A stretch of 64,000 nucleotides of DNA from Rhizobium sp. R711 (GCF_002211365.1 NZ_LOKZ01000007.1:62001-126000), one strand, 5' to 3'. Shown: positions 17,323 through 25,640, numbered from the stretch's first letter. Made by a program: numbers and translations. The notes: generated by a model from the letters alone, not told the origin.

Positions 17323-18091
17323 CAGTTCCCCCGAGCTTGAGGCTTGCGAGGAACTGCTTCAGGCGCGCTGACTGCGGCTGATCCAGCACCGCCTTTGCGG
17401 GGCCATCCTCGATGATTTGGCCGCCGTCCATGAAAATGATGCGATCGGCAACCTCGCGCGCAAAGGCAATCTCGTGCGTGACGAGAACCATCGCCCGGCC
17501 TTCGGCTGCCAACTCCTTGATGACGGTAAGCACTTCGCCGACGAGCTCGGGATCGAGCGCCGAGGTCGGTTCGTCGAACAACAGGACCTTTGGCTGCTGC
17601 GCCAAGGCGCGGGCGATCGCCACGCGCTGCTGCTGGCCACCGGAGAGCCGCTGCGGCATCTCCCCGGCCTTGTGCGCCAGATGAACCTTGCCGAGCAGTT
17701 CGCCTGCAAGCATTTCCGCATCGCCGCGGTTCATTCCCCTGACCTTGTGCGGCTGCAGTGCCACATTGGCGCGAACGGAAAGATGCGGCCAGAGATGGAA
17801 ATGCTGGAAGACCATCCCGATTTCCGCGCGCTGCGGCGCCATCTCCCGATCGGTCATCGGCTGGCCGTTCGGCCTGCGGCCGATCAACTGCCCTTCGAGG
17901 CAGATCTCGCCTGCAGTCGGCGGCTCGAGATAGTTGATGGCTCTAAGACACGTCGATTTGCCCGAGCCGCTCGGACCGATCAGAGCGACGCGCTCGCCGC
18001 GGTCAAGCTTGAACGAGACATTCTTGAGGACTGTCAGGTGACCGAAGGTTTTGCCGAGATTGGCGACCTCCAGAAGAGTGTCGGCGGCCAT
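17315..18091 (-). CDS. Polar amino acid ABC transporter ATP-binding protein
   Basis: 258 residues, GlnQ/HisP size. Walker A GPSGSGKST, signature LSGGQQQR, Walker B VLLFDEPTSALDPE and the switch His in VTHEIAFAREV are all intact. An insert RRPNGQPMTDREMAP after strand 4 is common in this subfamily. Supplies energy for uptake of an amino-acid-like solute. Confidence 0.92.
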   Translation of the reverse strand: MAADTLLEVANLGKTFGHLTVLKNVSFKLDRGERVALIGPSGSGKSTCLRAINYLEPPTAGEICLEGQLIGRRPNGQPMTDREMAPQRAEIGMVFQHFHLWPHLSVRANVALQPHKVRGMNRGDAEMLAGELLGKVHLAHKAGEMPQRLSGGQQQRVAIARALAQQPKVLLFDEPTSALDPELVGEVLTVIKELAAEGRAMVLVTHEIAFAREVADRIIFMDGGQIIEDGPAKAVLDQPQSARLKQFLASLKLGGTDA

Positions 18092-18148
18092 GGCGCCCCT
18101 CCTGTGTTCGAGTTGTGGATGCGGCCGGTCGCCCGGCCGCCACTCTTG

Positions 18149-19030
18149 CTATTTGCCGCAGGAAGGCGGCGTCCAGTCGGGGGCGCGATCGGCACCGACG
18201 CGAAAGTTTTCCGCCGACGGCGTATAGTTCGCCTCGCTGATGTTGCCGTAGCGTTTGCCGATTGCCTTGACTTCACATGAGGTCCAGAGGGCACGAATTG
18301 CGGTGCTGAGATCAGCGGCAAGAGCGGCATTCTCCTTGGAAAGCCCAAAAACATACTGGCGGCCGAGACCGGTCAGCAGTGGAAAATCAGGGTTGTTGTC
18401 GGTAAAGGCCAGATTGACGAGGCCCCAGTCGGGGTTCTTCGACAGGGCGTAATCGATGACCGGTGGGTCGCCCACCAGCGCCTCGATGCGACCGGCCAGC
18501 AGATCGCGAAGGGCCGCGTCCGTGCTGTCGTAGAGCGAGAGCTCCAGACCAGGTACCCTTCGAAGCTCCGGCAGGAACGAGAAGCCCGTCATTGAGCCAA
18601 CCTTGCGGTTTTCAAGATCCTTGAGTGTGTGCCATCCAGAGGCCTTCTTCGAGGTGATGCCGTTTTGAAAATATCCGGTCGGATCCGTCATCGAGAGCGT
18701 ATCGGCACGCTGTTTTGTCCAGGCAACGTTGCCGCCGATAATGTCGACGCGGCCGGTCTGCACGGCAGCGATCGCACCCGACCACTCCATCGGCACCGGC
18801 TTGATCGCCAGGCCGAGCTTGTCGGCGGCGATCTGAAGGATGTCACCGTCATAGCCGGCAAGTTTGCCGTCGCGGGCCACCAGGCCCGGCATGTCACCGG
18901 TGATGGCGACCGAAAGCACATTCTGTTCGCTCAGATGGTAGGACGGATCGATGGCCGCAGCCGGACCCGATGCAAGCCCTGTTGCAAGCGCCAGAGCGCC
19001 GCCGAGAAATTGATGAAGCGGATGTCGCAT
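18149..19030 (-). CDS. Amino acid ABC transporter substrate-binding protein
   Basis: 293 residues: signal peptide (ALALATGLASGPAAA, cleavage near residue 26), then a PBP2/SBP_bac_3 fold with DGKLAGYDGDILQIAADKLG, MEWSGAIAAVQTGRVDIIGGN and LLAGRIEALVGDPPVIDYAL. The usual ligand-carboxylate Arg is not obvious, which may mean an unusual amine ligand. Periplasmic; delivers substrate to the permease pair. Located between the oxidase subunits and the ATPase in the operon. Confidence 0.88.
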   Translation of the reverse strand: MRHPLHQFLGGALALATGLASGPAAAIDPSYHLSEQNVLSVAITGDMPGLVARDGKLAGYDGDILQIAADKLGLAIKPVPMEWSGAIAAVQTGRVDIIGGNVAWTKQRADTLSMTDPTGYFQNGITSKKASGWHTLKDLENRKVGSMTGFSFLPELRRVPGLELSLYDSTDAALRDLLAGRIEALVGDPPVIDYALSKNPDWGLVNLAFTDNNPDFPLLTGLGRQYVFGLSKENAALAADLSTAIRALWTSCEVKAIGKRYGNISEANYTPSAENFRVGADRAPDWTPPSCGK

Positions 19031-19059
19031 GTCTGTTCCCTTTCGTTGATGTGTGTCTG

Positions 19060-20196
19060 TCAGGATTGGACCGCCGCCGCCGGAGCCCGAATGAACCGGG
19101 TCATGGCGAGGCCGGATATGGATGTCGGTGAATGGCCGTCGAGACTGAGCTCGGCGAGTACGGCGCCGACCGCTGGCCCGAGTTGGAACCCATGGCCGGA
19201 AAAGCCGAAGGCGTGAAAGAGGCCTTCGACCGTGGGACTTGGTCCGACGATCGGCAACCCGTCTGGCATCCGTCCCTCAATGCCCGTCCAGCTTCGCAAG
19301 AGCAGGACGTTCTTGAGCTGTGGCACCATGGCGACGGCAGCTGCGGCAGCCTCGATGGTGATTTCTGCAAGCGGCCGCGCGCGCAGGCGCTCTTGATCGG
19401 CAATGCCGAGGCCGGCGCCGAAGATGACGCTTCCATGGGCCGCCTGGCGGATGTAGATGCCGCCGCCACAGATACCGAGATTGGGTCCGATCAGGGGAGC
19501 GATTGGCTCGGTTACACACATATTCGGCGCCATCACTGTCTCATCGACATGGTCGCCGAACTGGGCGGCGATCGCCGCACCCCAGGCACCGGCCGTGTTG
19601 ACCAGGCGACGGGCTGTGAGCACGGTGGGATCGTTGTCGAGCCGGATGGAAAATCCGCCCTTGCAAGGTTCGGCGCCGATCACCCGGGACCCCTCGCGGA
19701 TGTCAGCTCCGAGCGCACGGGCAGCGCGCGCAAAGGCTGGTGCGACGAGCCGCGGATTGGCCTGACCGTCCTCGGCGCAAAAGGAGCCGCCCGCATAATG
19801 GCGCGAAAGATAGGGAAACCTGACCTTGAGATCGTCTGGACCGAGAACAACCGTTTGGATGCCGTGTGTACCAAGGAGCAAATGATGCGCAACCAGTTCG
19901 GCCATGTCGTCATCGTCGCGCGCAAGCTTCAGATGGCCGGTGGCGGTAAATTCGCAATCCGTTCCGATCAGGCCCTTCAGGCCGCCCCAGATCGTGCGGC
20001 TCCTGCGCGCAAGGGCAAGCTCGGCTGGATGACGCCCCTGTTGGCGGACACCTCCATAATTGACGCCGCTTGCCTGAGCGCCACATCGACCGCGCTCGAC
20101 CAGCACCACGGAGGCACCCTTGAGCCGGGCATGGAGAGCCGTCGAACAGCCGGCCAGTCCGCCCCCAATGATTGCGATGTCGAAACTCCCGGTCAT
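19060..20196 (-). CDS. FAD-dependent oxidoreductase, opine oxidase / HcnC-like subunit (DAO family)
   Basis: 378 residues. The FAD motif DIAIIGGGLAGCSTALHARLKG is followed by VVLVERGRCG, and GVNYGGVRQQGRHPAE is typical of the DadA/HcnC/OoxB branch; the C-terminus has GIEGRMPDGLPIVGPSPTVEGLFHAFGFSGHG. It is the catalytic amine-oxidising subunit in three-part enzymes such as opine oxidase, hydrogen cyanide synthase and D-hydroxyproline dehydrogenase. ATG 20196 overlaps the preceding gene's stop (ATGA). Substrate unknown. Hydrogen cyanide synthase is unlikely given the transporter context. Confidence 0.85.
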   Translation of the reverse strand: MTGSFDIAIIGGGLAGCSTALHARLKGASVVLVERGRCGAQASGVNYGGVRQQGRHPAELALARRSRTIWGGLKGLIGTDCEFTATGHLKLARDDDDMAELVAHHLLLGTHGIQTVVLGPDDLKVRFPYLSRHYAGGSFCAEDGQANPRLVAPAFARAARALGADIREGSRVIGAEPCKGGFSIRLDNDPTVLTARRLVNTAGAWGAAIAAQFGDHVDETVMAPNMCVTEPIAPLIGPNLGICGGGIYIRQAAHGSVIFGAGLGIADQERLRARPLAEITIEAAAAAVAMVPQLKNVLLLRSWTGIEGRMPDGLPIVGPSPTVEGLFHAFGFSGHGFQLGPAVGAVLAELSLDGHSPTSISGLAMTRFIRAPAAAVQS

Positions 20197-21563
20197 GGCT
20201 TGCCTCGCAAAAGGTCGGCAAGCGCCACCGGCTTGATAGGGGCCTGTCCGCGCAGGCGGCCAACGGTCTCGATGCTGACGCCAGCCGAGGCGGCAATGAG
20301 CTCGGCAGCGGACGTGCCGCAGACCCGTCCCTGGCAACGCCCCATGCCTACCCTGCAGAAGGCCTTGATGCGATTGATCTCGGACTCGCCTGAAGCCGCA
20401 ACTGCGTGGCGGATCGTTCCCGCGGTCACGCCTTCGCAGCGGCAGACGAGCACCTCGTCCGGAAGCGCGGCAGCGACCTGATGCGGGAAAGCGAAGGCCT
20501 TATCCAGGGCCTTTCGAAAACGCGCGGTTTTTGCGACCATGCGCCGGTCACGGCCAATCTCGATCGGCCCGCCACGACCGGTGTCACCAAGCAGTGCTGC
20601 CGCGGCAATCCGTCCGCTGGCCTCGGCAATTTCGCTGCCGCGGATCGACAGCCCATCACCGGCAAGGTAGACGCTTGCCATCGAGGAGCGGCCGTCGCAA
20701 TCGGCGCGGGGCAACCATTGCCGCTGAACAGGATCAAAGGCGAAGTCGAGCCCGAGCAGATCGGCGATCTGGGTCTCCGCCTTTAGCCCATGTCCCAATG
20801 CGAGGCCATCGCAGGTGGCAATCCGGACCCGGCCCCGCCAATGATAGGCGATACCTGTTACGTGATCATCGGTGTCGCGCAGGACCTCGAGCAATTGGAC
20901 GCCTGTCAATAACGGAACGCCTCTCGTTCGAAGCGCGGCCATGTAGAACAGCCCTCTTGCAAAGGCGGTGCCGCCCGAGGCGAGCGCAGGCAGAAGCGTC
21001 GGATGGTGGAAGGGATTGCCGGTTTCGAGAACCGCAACAACCGTCGCGCCCGCCTTTGCATACTGGTAGGCGACGAGATAGAGGAGCGGGCCGGTGCCGG
21101 CAAAGACCACGCGCCGGGCAATCAAGGATGCTTCGGCCTTGAGCGCGATCTGTGCGCCTCCGAGGCTGTAGACACCCAAGGCGGTCCAGCCTTTCAGCGG
21201 CAGGATACGGTCCATGGCGCCGGTCGCAAGGATCAGATGGGACCAGGCCTGGATAAAGGGCCCGTCTGTTCCGAGCAGATGCAGCCTGCCTTCGCAAGCG
21301 TTCCAGACCTGGGTCTCGGATCGATAGTCGATCTTCGGTGCGAGGACAGCGAAGGTCTCGCGCAGTTCGACCGCCCTTTGTGCATCGAAGCCGTAGAGCC
21401 TGTCGTCGGATCTCATGAGTTCTGGCCGTGGCTGGCGGAAGATCTGTCCGCCCGGTTGGAGCGCCTCGTCGATGACGACCGGCCGTAATCCGGCCTGCGC
21501 GAGGGTGGCCGCAGCCGCAATGCCTGCTGGTCCGGCGCCGATAATGGCAACGGTCGTGTCCAT
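20193..21563 (-). CDS. Opine oxidase / HcnB-like flavoprotein subunit with BFD [2Fe-2S] domain
   Basis: 456 residues. N-terminal FAD domain (TTVAIIGAGPAGIAAAATLA), a second dinucleotide site (RVVFAGTGPLLYLVAYQYA), and a C-terminal BFD-like iron-sulphur region with CRCEGVTAGTI and CRVGMGRCQGRVC, giving four to five Cys. ATG 21563 is preceded by CGGAGGCC; a longer in-frame start at 21662 overlaps the upstream gene and is not used. It passes electrons from the HcnC-like subunit, probably to quinone. Confidence 0.87.
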   Translation of the reverse strand: MDTTVAIIGAGPAGIAAAATLAQAGLRPVVIDEALQPGGQIFRQPRPELMRSDDRLYGFDAQRAVELRETFAVLAPKIDYRSETQVWNACEGRLHLLGTDGPFIQAWSHLILATGAMDRILPLKGWTALGVYSLGGAQIALKAEASLIARRVVFAGTGPLLYLVAYQYAKAGATVVAVLETGNPFHHPTLLPALASGGTAFARGLFYMAALRTRGVPLLTGVQLLEVLRDTDDHVTGIAYHWRGRVRIATCDGLALGHGLKAETQIADLLGLDFAFDPVQRQWLPRADCDGRSSMASVYLAGDGLSIRGSEIAEASGRIAAAALLGDTGRGGPIEIGRDRRMVAKTARFRKALDKAFAFPHQVAAALPDEVLVCRCEGVTAGTIRHAVAASGESEINRIKAFCRVGMGRCQGRVCGTSAAELIAASAGVSIETVGRLRGQAPIKPVALADLLRGKP

Positions 21564-21889
21564 CACACGGCCTCCGGCGCAGTCGTTAAGAGGTCCATGC
21601 CTGGTTCGACGCGGCTTGTGCAGCTTCGCAGACGCCGTCCATCTTTGCGCCATAGCCAACAATCCTGACAGGCGCCCATCAGACAGAAGCCGCCGCGCCT
21701 TTCGGAAAGAAACTCGAAGTTGCGCGCGTGGCCTGCTCCCATCCTGATCGCCGTAAGGACGGTCTCGCCCTGCCGTGCGGTATAGGATTGATCATCGACC
21801 GTGATCCTTATTGTCGCACCGCCTGCGTCCGCAAGCCTTTCAGGGCAAGTGCGCGCCTTATCCAGCATCTTCCAGTCCTCCACCCGCAT
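21563..21889 (-). CDS. (2Fe-2S)-binding HcnA-like / opine oxidase small subunit
   Basis: 108 residues. Fer2-type domain: TIRITVDDQSYTARQGETVLTAI, then CLMGACQDCWLW and a later Cys (RSCTSRVEPGM), the ligand set of the HcnA/OoxX small subunit. First gene of the eight-gene minus-strand operon. Its stop overlaps the HcnB-like start. An IclR-like palindrome begins 22 bases before the start codon. Confidence 0.87.
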   Translation of the reverse strand: MRVEDWKMLDKARTCPERLADAGGATIRITVDDQSYTARQGETVLTAIRMGAGHARNFEFLSERRGGFCLMGACQDCWLWRKDGRRLRSCTSRVEPGMDLLTTAPEAV

Positions 21890-21910
21890 TTGATGTTGAC
21901 AGGCTAGATG

Positions 21911-21923
21911 TCCATATTATGGA
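21911..21923. promoter_or_regulatory. IclR-like operator TCCATATTATGGA
   Basis: Perfect 13-base odd palindrome in the 89-base gap between the divergent oxidase operon and the PrpD-like gene, with a further half-site ATCCATAA at about 21940. The IclR gene lies immediately after the PrpD-like gene, so local control of both directions is likely. A near copy is at 5146-5158. Confidence 0.6.
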
Positions 21924-21978
21924 TGTCAATGCGAACATAAATCCATAAAGCGAAGTTCAACAGAGGGATGCTCGAAAG

Positions 21979-23343
21979 TTGGATACCACCAGAAAGAGTA
22001 TAGTGACGCAGCCGGGCGACGAATGCGTCGCTACCATTCTGGCCGACTATTGCAACGGGATCAGGCAGGTGCCGATTGGCGCAAGCAGGCGCGCACGCCG
22101 GACACTTCTGGACACGCTTGGCGTTGCGGCGGCCGGATCGAGGACGCAAGCCGGCCGAGCGTCGCTGAAGGCGGCGGGAGAGATATGGGGGGAGGGCGCA
22201 GCGCCGGTCTGGTTCTCAAAACGGCGCCTGCCGGCGGTCGGATCGGCATTCGTCAACGCCACTTACGCGGCTGCGCTCGATCTCGACGACGGACACCGGC
22301 AGGCGTCAGGTCACCCTGCCGCCGCAATTGTTCCGGCGGTACTGGCCGTTGCGACGTGCTGCGGGGCGAGCGCCGACCGGCTTTTGAGCGCCATCGTCCT
22401 TGGCTACGAGATCGCTGTGCGCGTTTCGGCGGCGCGTGATATCAAGACCCTCCGCACGACGGACACCGGGCTCTGGTGCGGCCCGGGAGTGGCGGCAGCC
22501 TGCGGATGGCTGACGGGTCAGCCGACGGCGGTCATTGCACACGCCATCGCCATTGCCGGGCAAACCGCGACGTCTCAGGCGGCGACCGGCTGGACCAAGC
22601 TTGGCCATACTGTGAAGGAAGGCATCCCCTGGGCAACAGCGAACGGGCTTCAGGCGGTAGCGCTTGCGAGGGCGGGCCATCGCGGCCCACTCGACATGCT
22701 GGACGATCCCGCAATTTACGACCGGCAGCGTCTGTTGAGATCCTGGTCAAGGGCCTGGGCGATCGAGGAGGCCTATTTCAAACTCTACAGCTGTTGCCGT
22801 TGGGCACACGCAGCAATCGATGGGGCATCGATGCTGGCTGCGCGACTTGACGCGGATCCCGATGAAATTGAGGACTTGGTGATCGAAACCTTCGAGCGTG
22901 CACTGACGCTGCCGAACCAAATTGAACCGCAATCGGCCGAGGCTGCACAATACAGCATTCCCTTCTGCGTTGCCCTGGCACTGGTACACGGCCAACAGGC
23001 GCTGCTGCCGATGGACGATGGCCATCTTTGCGACATCCGGGTGACCGCACTTGCCGGGCGCATCCGGTTGCAAAGTGCAAGAGACTATGCTGCCTCGTTT
23101 CCGGCCGGTACGCCCGCACGCGTGACGATGAGGGCAAGAGGACGGAGTGAAACGATCGAAGTGCTCTATCCAAGGGGAGAACCGCAAAATCCGCTTTCGG
23201 CCGAGGAGTTGCAGGAAAAGTTCCTGACACTCTCGTCGGCTCTTGGCCGGGACCAGGCGTCAGACGTTTCGGCGGCGGTCGAGGGGCTCGGCATCCATCA
23301 AAATCCGGCTGCGCTATTCGAGGCCCTCAGCCGCTGCAGCTAG
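21979..23343 (+). CDS. MmgE/PrpD family protein
   Basis: 454 residues, normal for the family, which includes 2-methylcitrate dehydratase, cis-aconitate decarboxylase and many catabolic proteins of unknown reaction. Typical segments: RRARRTLLDTLGVAAAG, NATYAAALDLDDGHRQASGHP (active-site region with Asp and His), KLGHTVKEGIPWATANG and YFKLYSCCRWAHAAID. TTG 21979 is the likely start, with AGAGGG about 11 bases upstream; GTG 22003 is possible. It is divergent from the oxidase operon and 63 bases before the IclR gene, so probably a lyase or isomerase of the same pathway. Confidence 0.85.
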   Translation: MDTTRKSIVTQPGDECVATILADYCNGIRQVPIGASRRARRTLLDTLGVAAAGSRTQAGRASLKAAGEIWGEGAAPVWFSKRRLPAVGSAFVNATYAAALDLDDGHRQASGHPAAAIVPAVLAVATCCGASADRLLSAIVLGYEIAVRVSAARDIKTLRTTDTGLWCGPGVAAACGWLTGQPTAVIAHAIAIAGQTATSQAATGWTKLGHTVKEGIPWATANGLQAVALARAGHRGPLDMLDDPAIYDRQRLLRSWSRAWAIEEAYFKLYSCCRWAHAAIDGASMLAARLDADPDEIEDLVIETFERALTLPNQIEPQSAEAAQYSIPFCVALALVHGQQALLPMDDGHLCDIRVTALAGRIRLQSARDYAASFPAGTPARVTMRARGRSETIEVLYPRGEPQNPLSAEELQEKFLTLSSALGRDQASDVSAAVEGLGIHQNPAALFEALSRCS

Positions 23344-23406
23344 AGTTTACAACGCCGCCTGGATGTATAAGGAATCCCTCGGACTTGAAACTTGTGAGGG
23401 CAATGC

Positions 23407-24192
23407 ATGGCGAAGGACGAGATCGCGGCAACAGGCACGCAGCTGCTCGACCGGGCCGTCGCGATCTTGAAATATCTCGGGGAGGCTGGCCAGCGTGGCG
23501 CGTCTATGGCAACAATCGGCGAGGCTATGGGCCTGAAGCAGCCGACGGTTCATCGTATCGTTACCGCCCTTGAACGCCATGGTTTCGTCGACCGCGAGCG
23601 CGAAACAAAGCGCTATCGGCTTGGGCTGGCGCTCTTTTCAATGGGGGCAGCGGCAGCCGATGGGACTGGACTTCGCCAGCTCGCCCGCCCGGCACTGCTG
23701 CGGCTTGCGGCAGCGACAAGCGACTCGGTCTACCTGATGGCGCGCGCCGGCTTCAACACGGTCTGCGTCGATCGCCAGCAGGGCACCTATGTCATCGACA
23801 GCCTGACCGGTCATATCGGTGGGCAGATTCCGATGGGTATCGGACCGGCAAGCCAGGCCATACTTGCCTTTCTTCCGCCGGCCGAAGCCGACGTCATCCT
23901 CGAAACGAACGCAATGCTCTACAAAAAATTCGGCACCTTCACCGCGCGCAAGATCAAGAATGCATTGGAGAAAATCCGAACGCAGGGATATGCGATCGAC
24001 GACGGGGAACTCGTTGCGGGAATCTCCTCGATCGCCGTGCCGATTCTGCCGCCGGGCCGCGACGCAATCGCTTCGATTGCGATCAATCTCACGAGCCCCC
24101 GGCTGACCGCCGAGAGAACACCCGAGCTCGTCGGCCTTTTGACAAGAGAGGTGCGAGAGATCGAGCAGCAGCTCAATCCGCTCGCCGACTGA
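23407..24192 (+). CDS. IclR-family transcriptional regulator
   Basis: 261 residues. N-terminal winged helix-turn-helix (AVAILKYLGEAGQRGASMATIGEA then GLKQPTVHRIVTALERHGFVDRE), then the IclR effector domain (YLMARAGFNTVCVDRQQGTYVI ... GISSIAVPILPPGRDAIASIAI). ATG 23407 follows GAGGGC. It likely senses the pathway substrate and binds TCCATATTATGGA at 21911, and perhaps the related site at 5146. Whether it represses or activates cannot be told from sequence. Confidence 0.9.
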   Translation: MAKDEIAATGTQLLDRAVAILKYLGEAGQRGASMATIGEAMGLKQPTVHRIVTALERHGFVDRERETKRYRLGLALFSMGAAAADGTGLRQLARPALLRLAAATSDSVYLMARAGFNTVCVDRQQGTYVIDSLTGHIGGQIPMGIGPASQAILAFLPPAEADVILETNAMLYKKFGTFTARKIKNALEKIRTQGYAIDDGELVAGISSIAVPILPPGRDAIASIAINLTSPRLTAERTPELVGLLTREVREIEQQLNPLAD

Positions 24193-24499
24193 TATTTTCG
24201 CGGGGAGCTGCTGACCCCCATCATCCGAGGCCGAGGAGTGACCGTCGCTTGCAGGCTGAACGGGATCGCGGTCGGCGTTTAGGGCCCGCGGAATCCAGCG
24301 TTGTCATATCAATGCAAGACACCAGAGGCTGCCTTGCTGATGTCAACCATTGAGGAGCCGGGATCGGGGCACGATCATGGGGGCACTGGCAGACGCTGTT
24401 GCTTTTGGGGCTGTCGGTCGCCTGCCTGAGCGAATGTCGTCAGGGCACCTGCGGAACCATCATCCGTGCGTGTTCGTTTGTCGGGAAAGGAGAAATATA
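24193..24499. other. Intergenic stretch with one EcfG-type promoter
   Basis: No gene supported. A short hydrophobic frame ends at 24500 but has no start signal, and the promoter at 24453-24478 lies inside it. Confidence 0.4.
24453..24478 (+). promoter_or_regulatory. EcfG-type promoter GGAAC-N17-CGTT
   Basis: Exact match to the general-stress consensus, with the -10 element 22 bases before the small gene at 24500. Confidence 0.6.
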
Positions 24500-24679
24500 A
24501 TGCCAAAAGCGGTCCCAAAAACCCCAGATGATCCGGCCCCCGTCCCCGTTCGGCCGGGCAAGACGACAGACGAGCCTCAAGTAAACCCAGTGCGTGACCC
24601 GTCCGACAAGAAGAAACCGAACGATCCCCCTCGTGATCCGGCGCTCCTTCCAATTGGCGATCCGGCCGGTGCGGCTTAG
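24500..24679 (+). CDS. Small proline-rich hypothetical protein
   Basis: 59 residues, about one quarter proline with many Asp and Lys, so probably disordered (VPVRPGKTTDEP, DPSDKKKPNDPPRDP). ATG 24500 follows GGAAAGGAGAAATATA and an exact EcfG-type promoter. A similar small proline/acid-rich protein is encoded at 56474. Function unknown; a stress-induced disordered protein is a fair guess. Confidence 0.65.
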   Translation: MPKAVPKTPDDPAPVPVRPGKTTDEPQVNPVRDPSDKKKPNDPPRDPALLPIGDPAGAA

Positions 24680-24748
24680 CCCAAGCAAGGTGGAACCCTC
24701 TCTACCCCATGCAGGGGCAGGCGGCGAAGCCGAGACAAGCCCCCGTTA

Positions 24749-24789
24749 CAGGATGAAGCTGGAACGTTCCCATCCCCGCTTTCATCCTG
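24749..24789. terminator. Stem-loop between convergent genes
   Basis: CAGGATGAAGC and GCTTTCATCCTG form an 11-pair stem with one bulged T and an 18-base loop, placed between the converging ends of 24500-24679 and 24804-24989. No T-run follows, so terminator function is tentative. Confidence 0.35.
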
Positions 24790-24803
24790 CTTGGCGAAGG
24801 TCC

Positions 24804-24989
24804 TTAGTGGCTTTTCTTATGGCTTTGCTGACCGGCTTTTACATGCTGCTCATGCGTGCCGCCACGAGTACCGGAACCCTGTCCTGCCTTTTCAGACGCG
24901 GAGCTTGACGTCTTGTCCGCGCCTGCGTTCTTGTGGCTTTGTTGGCCGGACTTGACGTGCTGGTCGTGAGAACCGCCTTGGTTTGCCAT
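24804..24989 (-). CDS. KGG/Con-10-like small stress protein with duplicated motif
   Basis: 61 residues, extremely polar. Two copies of GG(S/T)H(D/E)QHVK(S/A)GQQSHK at about residues 5-20 and 43-58 are separated by a Ser/Gly/Ala linker. It resembles the Con-10 / YciG (KGG-repeat) stress-induced proteins, which are disordered and desiccation- or stationary-phase-linked. An EcfG-type promoter lies 56 bases upstream. Confidence 0.7.
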   Translation of the reverse strand: MANQGGSHDQHVKSGQQSHKNAGADKTSSSASEKAGQGSGTRGGTHEQHVKAGQQSHKKSH

Positions 24990-25044
24990 GATAGATCTCC
25001 TCTAGATTGGCATGAGATCGCTTAAATGCAGATCTCACGAACGC

Positions 25045-25069
25045 AACACCAACAAGGCCCAGGTGTTCC
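25045..25069 (-). promoter_or_regulatory. EcfG-type promoter GGAAC-N16-TGTT
   Basis: Minus-strand GGAAC at 25069-25065 and TGTT at 25048-25045, about 56 bases before the KGG-repeat gene. Confidence 0.5.
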
Positions 25070-25188
25070 CCTTTTAATATTTCGTGATGACGCCGGCTTA
25101 GATCGAATTCCCGGTGAGGACGTTTTGGTATGTGTCCCGAGGAAGGTTTGCCGATCGTGTTCGGACTCTCATCACAAGGAACGAGTTT

Positions 25189-25368
25189 ATGTCGAAGCCG
25201 TTGAACGAAGACCTGAACATCGAAAACCGTCAGTCGTTTATTCCACCCGAGATGGAGCTTGAACCAGTCTCGCTTTCCCGTTTGCAGAAAGAAAAGGCAA
25301 ACGACAAAGGCGGAGTAGACGATCGCTCCAATGCCCCGAAAGCTCAAAGGAGCGGCGATGACGCCTGA
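25189..25368 (+). CDS. Small hypothetical protein
   Basis: 59 residues, polar, rich in Glu, Lys, Asn and Asp (SKPLNEDLNIENRQSFIPPE). ATG 25189 has AAGGA upstream. An exact GGAAC-N16-CGTT overlaps this start (25178-25202). If that is a true promoter, the translated part would have to begin lower, for example at ATG 25250. Function unknown. Confidence 0.45.
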   Translation: MSKPLNEDLNIENRQSFIPPEMELEPVSLSRLQKEKANDKGGVDDRSNAPKAQRSGDDA

Positions 25369-25380
25369 AAGCCGACGAGC

Positions 25381-25587
25381 TCAGCGCTTGTCCTTCTTTT
25401 GTTTCAGTGCATCGCTGAAATCGCGGACCTCAGGATCGCGGTTGTTTTCATCCATCGCGTCGCGATTGGAACCAGGGTCGTCTTTGGCAGGAAGATATCC
25501 TCGCGGTCTGTTCGACTTCGGTCCTTCCCAGCGAGGTGATTGGTCAGTTGTGCCGGGTGCGCCATCCTGCGGTTTTTTGATTCCCAT
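25381..25587 (-). CDS. Small polar hypothetical protein
   Basis: 68 residues, no hydrophobic segment, likely disordered (GYLPAKDDPGSNRDAMDE). ATG 25587 follows TAGGAGCCGCACC, preferred to the longer frame from 25770. An EcfG-like element lies 29 bases upstream. Converges with 25189-25368. Function unknown. Confidence 0.55.
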   Translation of the reverse strand: MGIKKPQDGAPGTTDQSPRWEGPKSNRPRGYLPAKDDPGSNRDAMDENNRDPEVRDFSDALKQKKDKR

Positions 25588-25615
25588 GGTGCGGCTCCTA
25601 GGTGTTATGTTCCAC

Positions 25616-25640
25616 AACCGAACGCCCGTGAAAATGTTCC
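25616..25640 (-). promoter_or_regulatory. EcfG-like promoter GGAAC-N16-GGTT
   Basis: Minus-strand GGAAC at 25640-25636 and GGTT at 25619-25616, immediately upstream of the small gene starting at 25587. Confidence 0.45.

Noticed and set aside
19060..21889. Hydrogen cyanide synthase (hcnABC)
   Set aside because: Subunit layout matches, but linkage to an amino acid importer, IclR and DHA kinase fits an opine- or amine-oxidising enzyme better; sequence alone does not decide the substrate.
24193..24500. Short hydrophobic frame ending at 24500 resembling a lipoprotein signal
   Set aside because: No start codon with ribosome site, and an exact stress promoter lies within it.
25178..25202. Exact GGAAC-N16-CGTT overlapping the start of the small gene at 25189
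   Set aside because: Its GGA is part of the AAGGA ribosome site and transcription would start inside the gene; about one exact chance match is expected in a window of this size.
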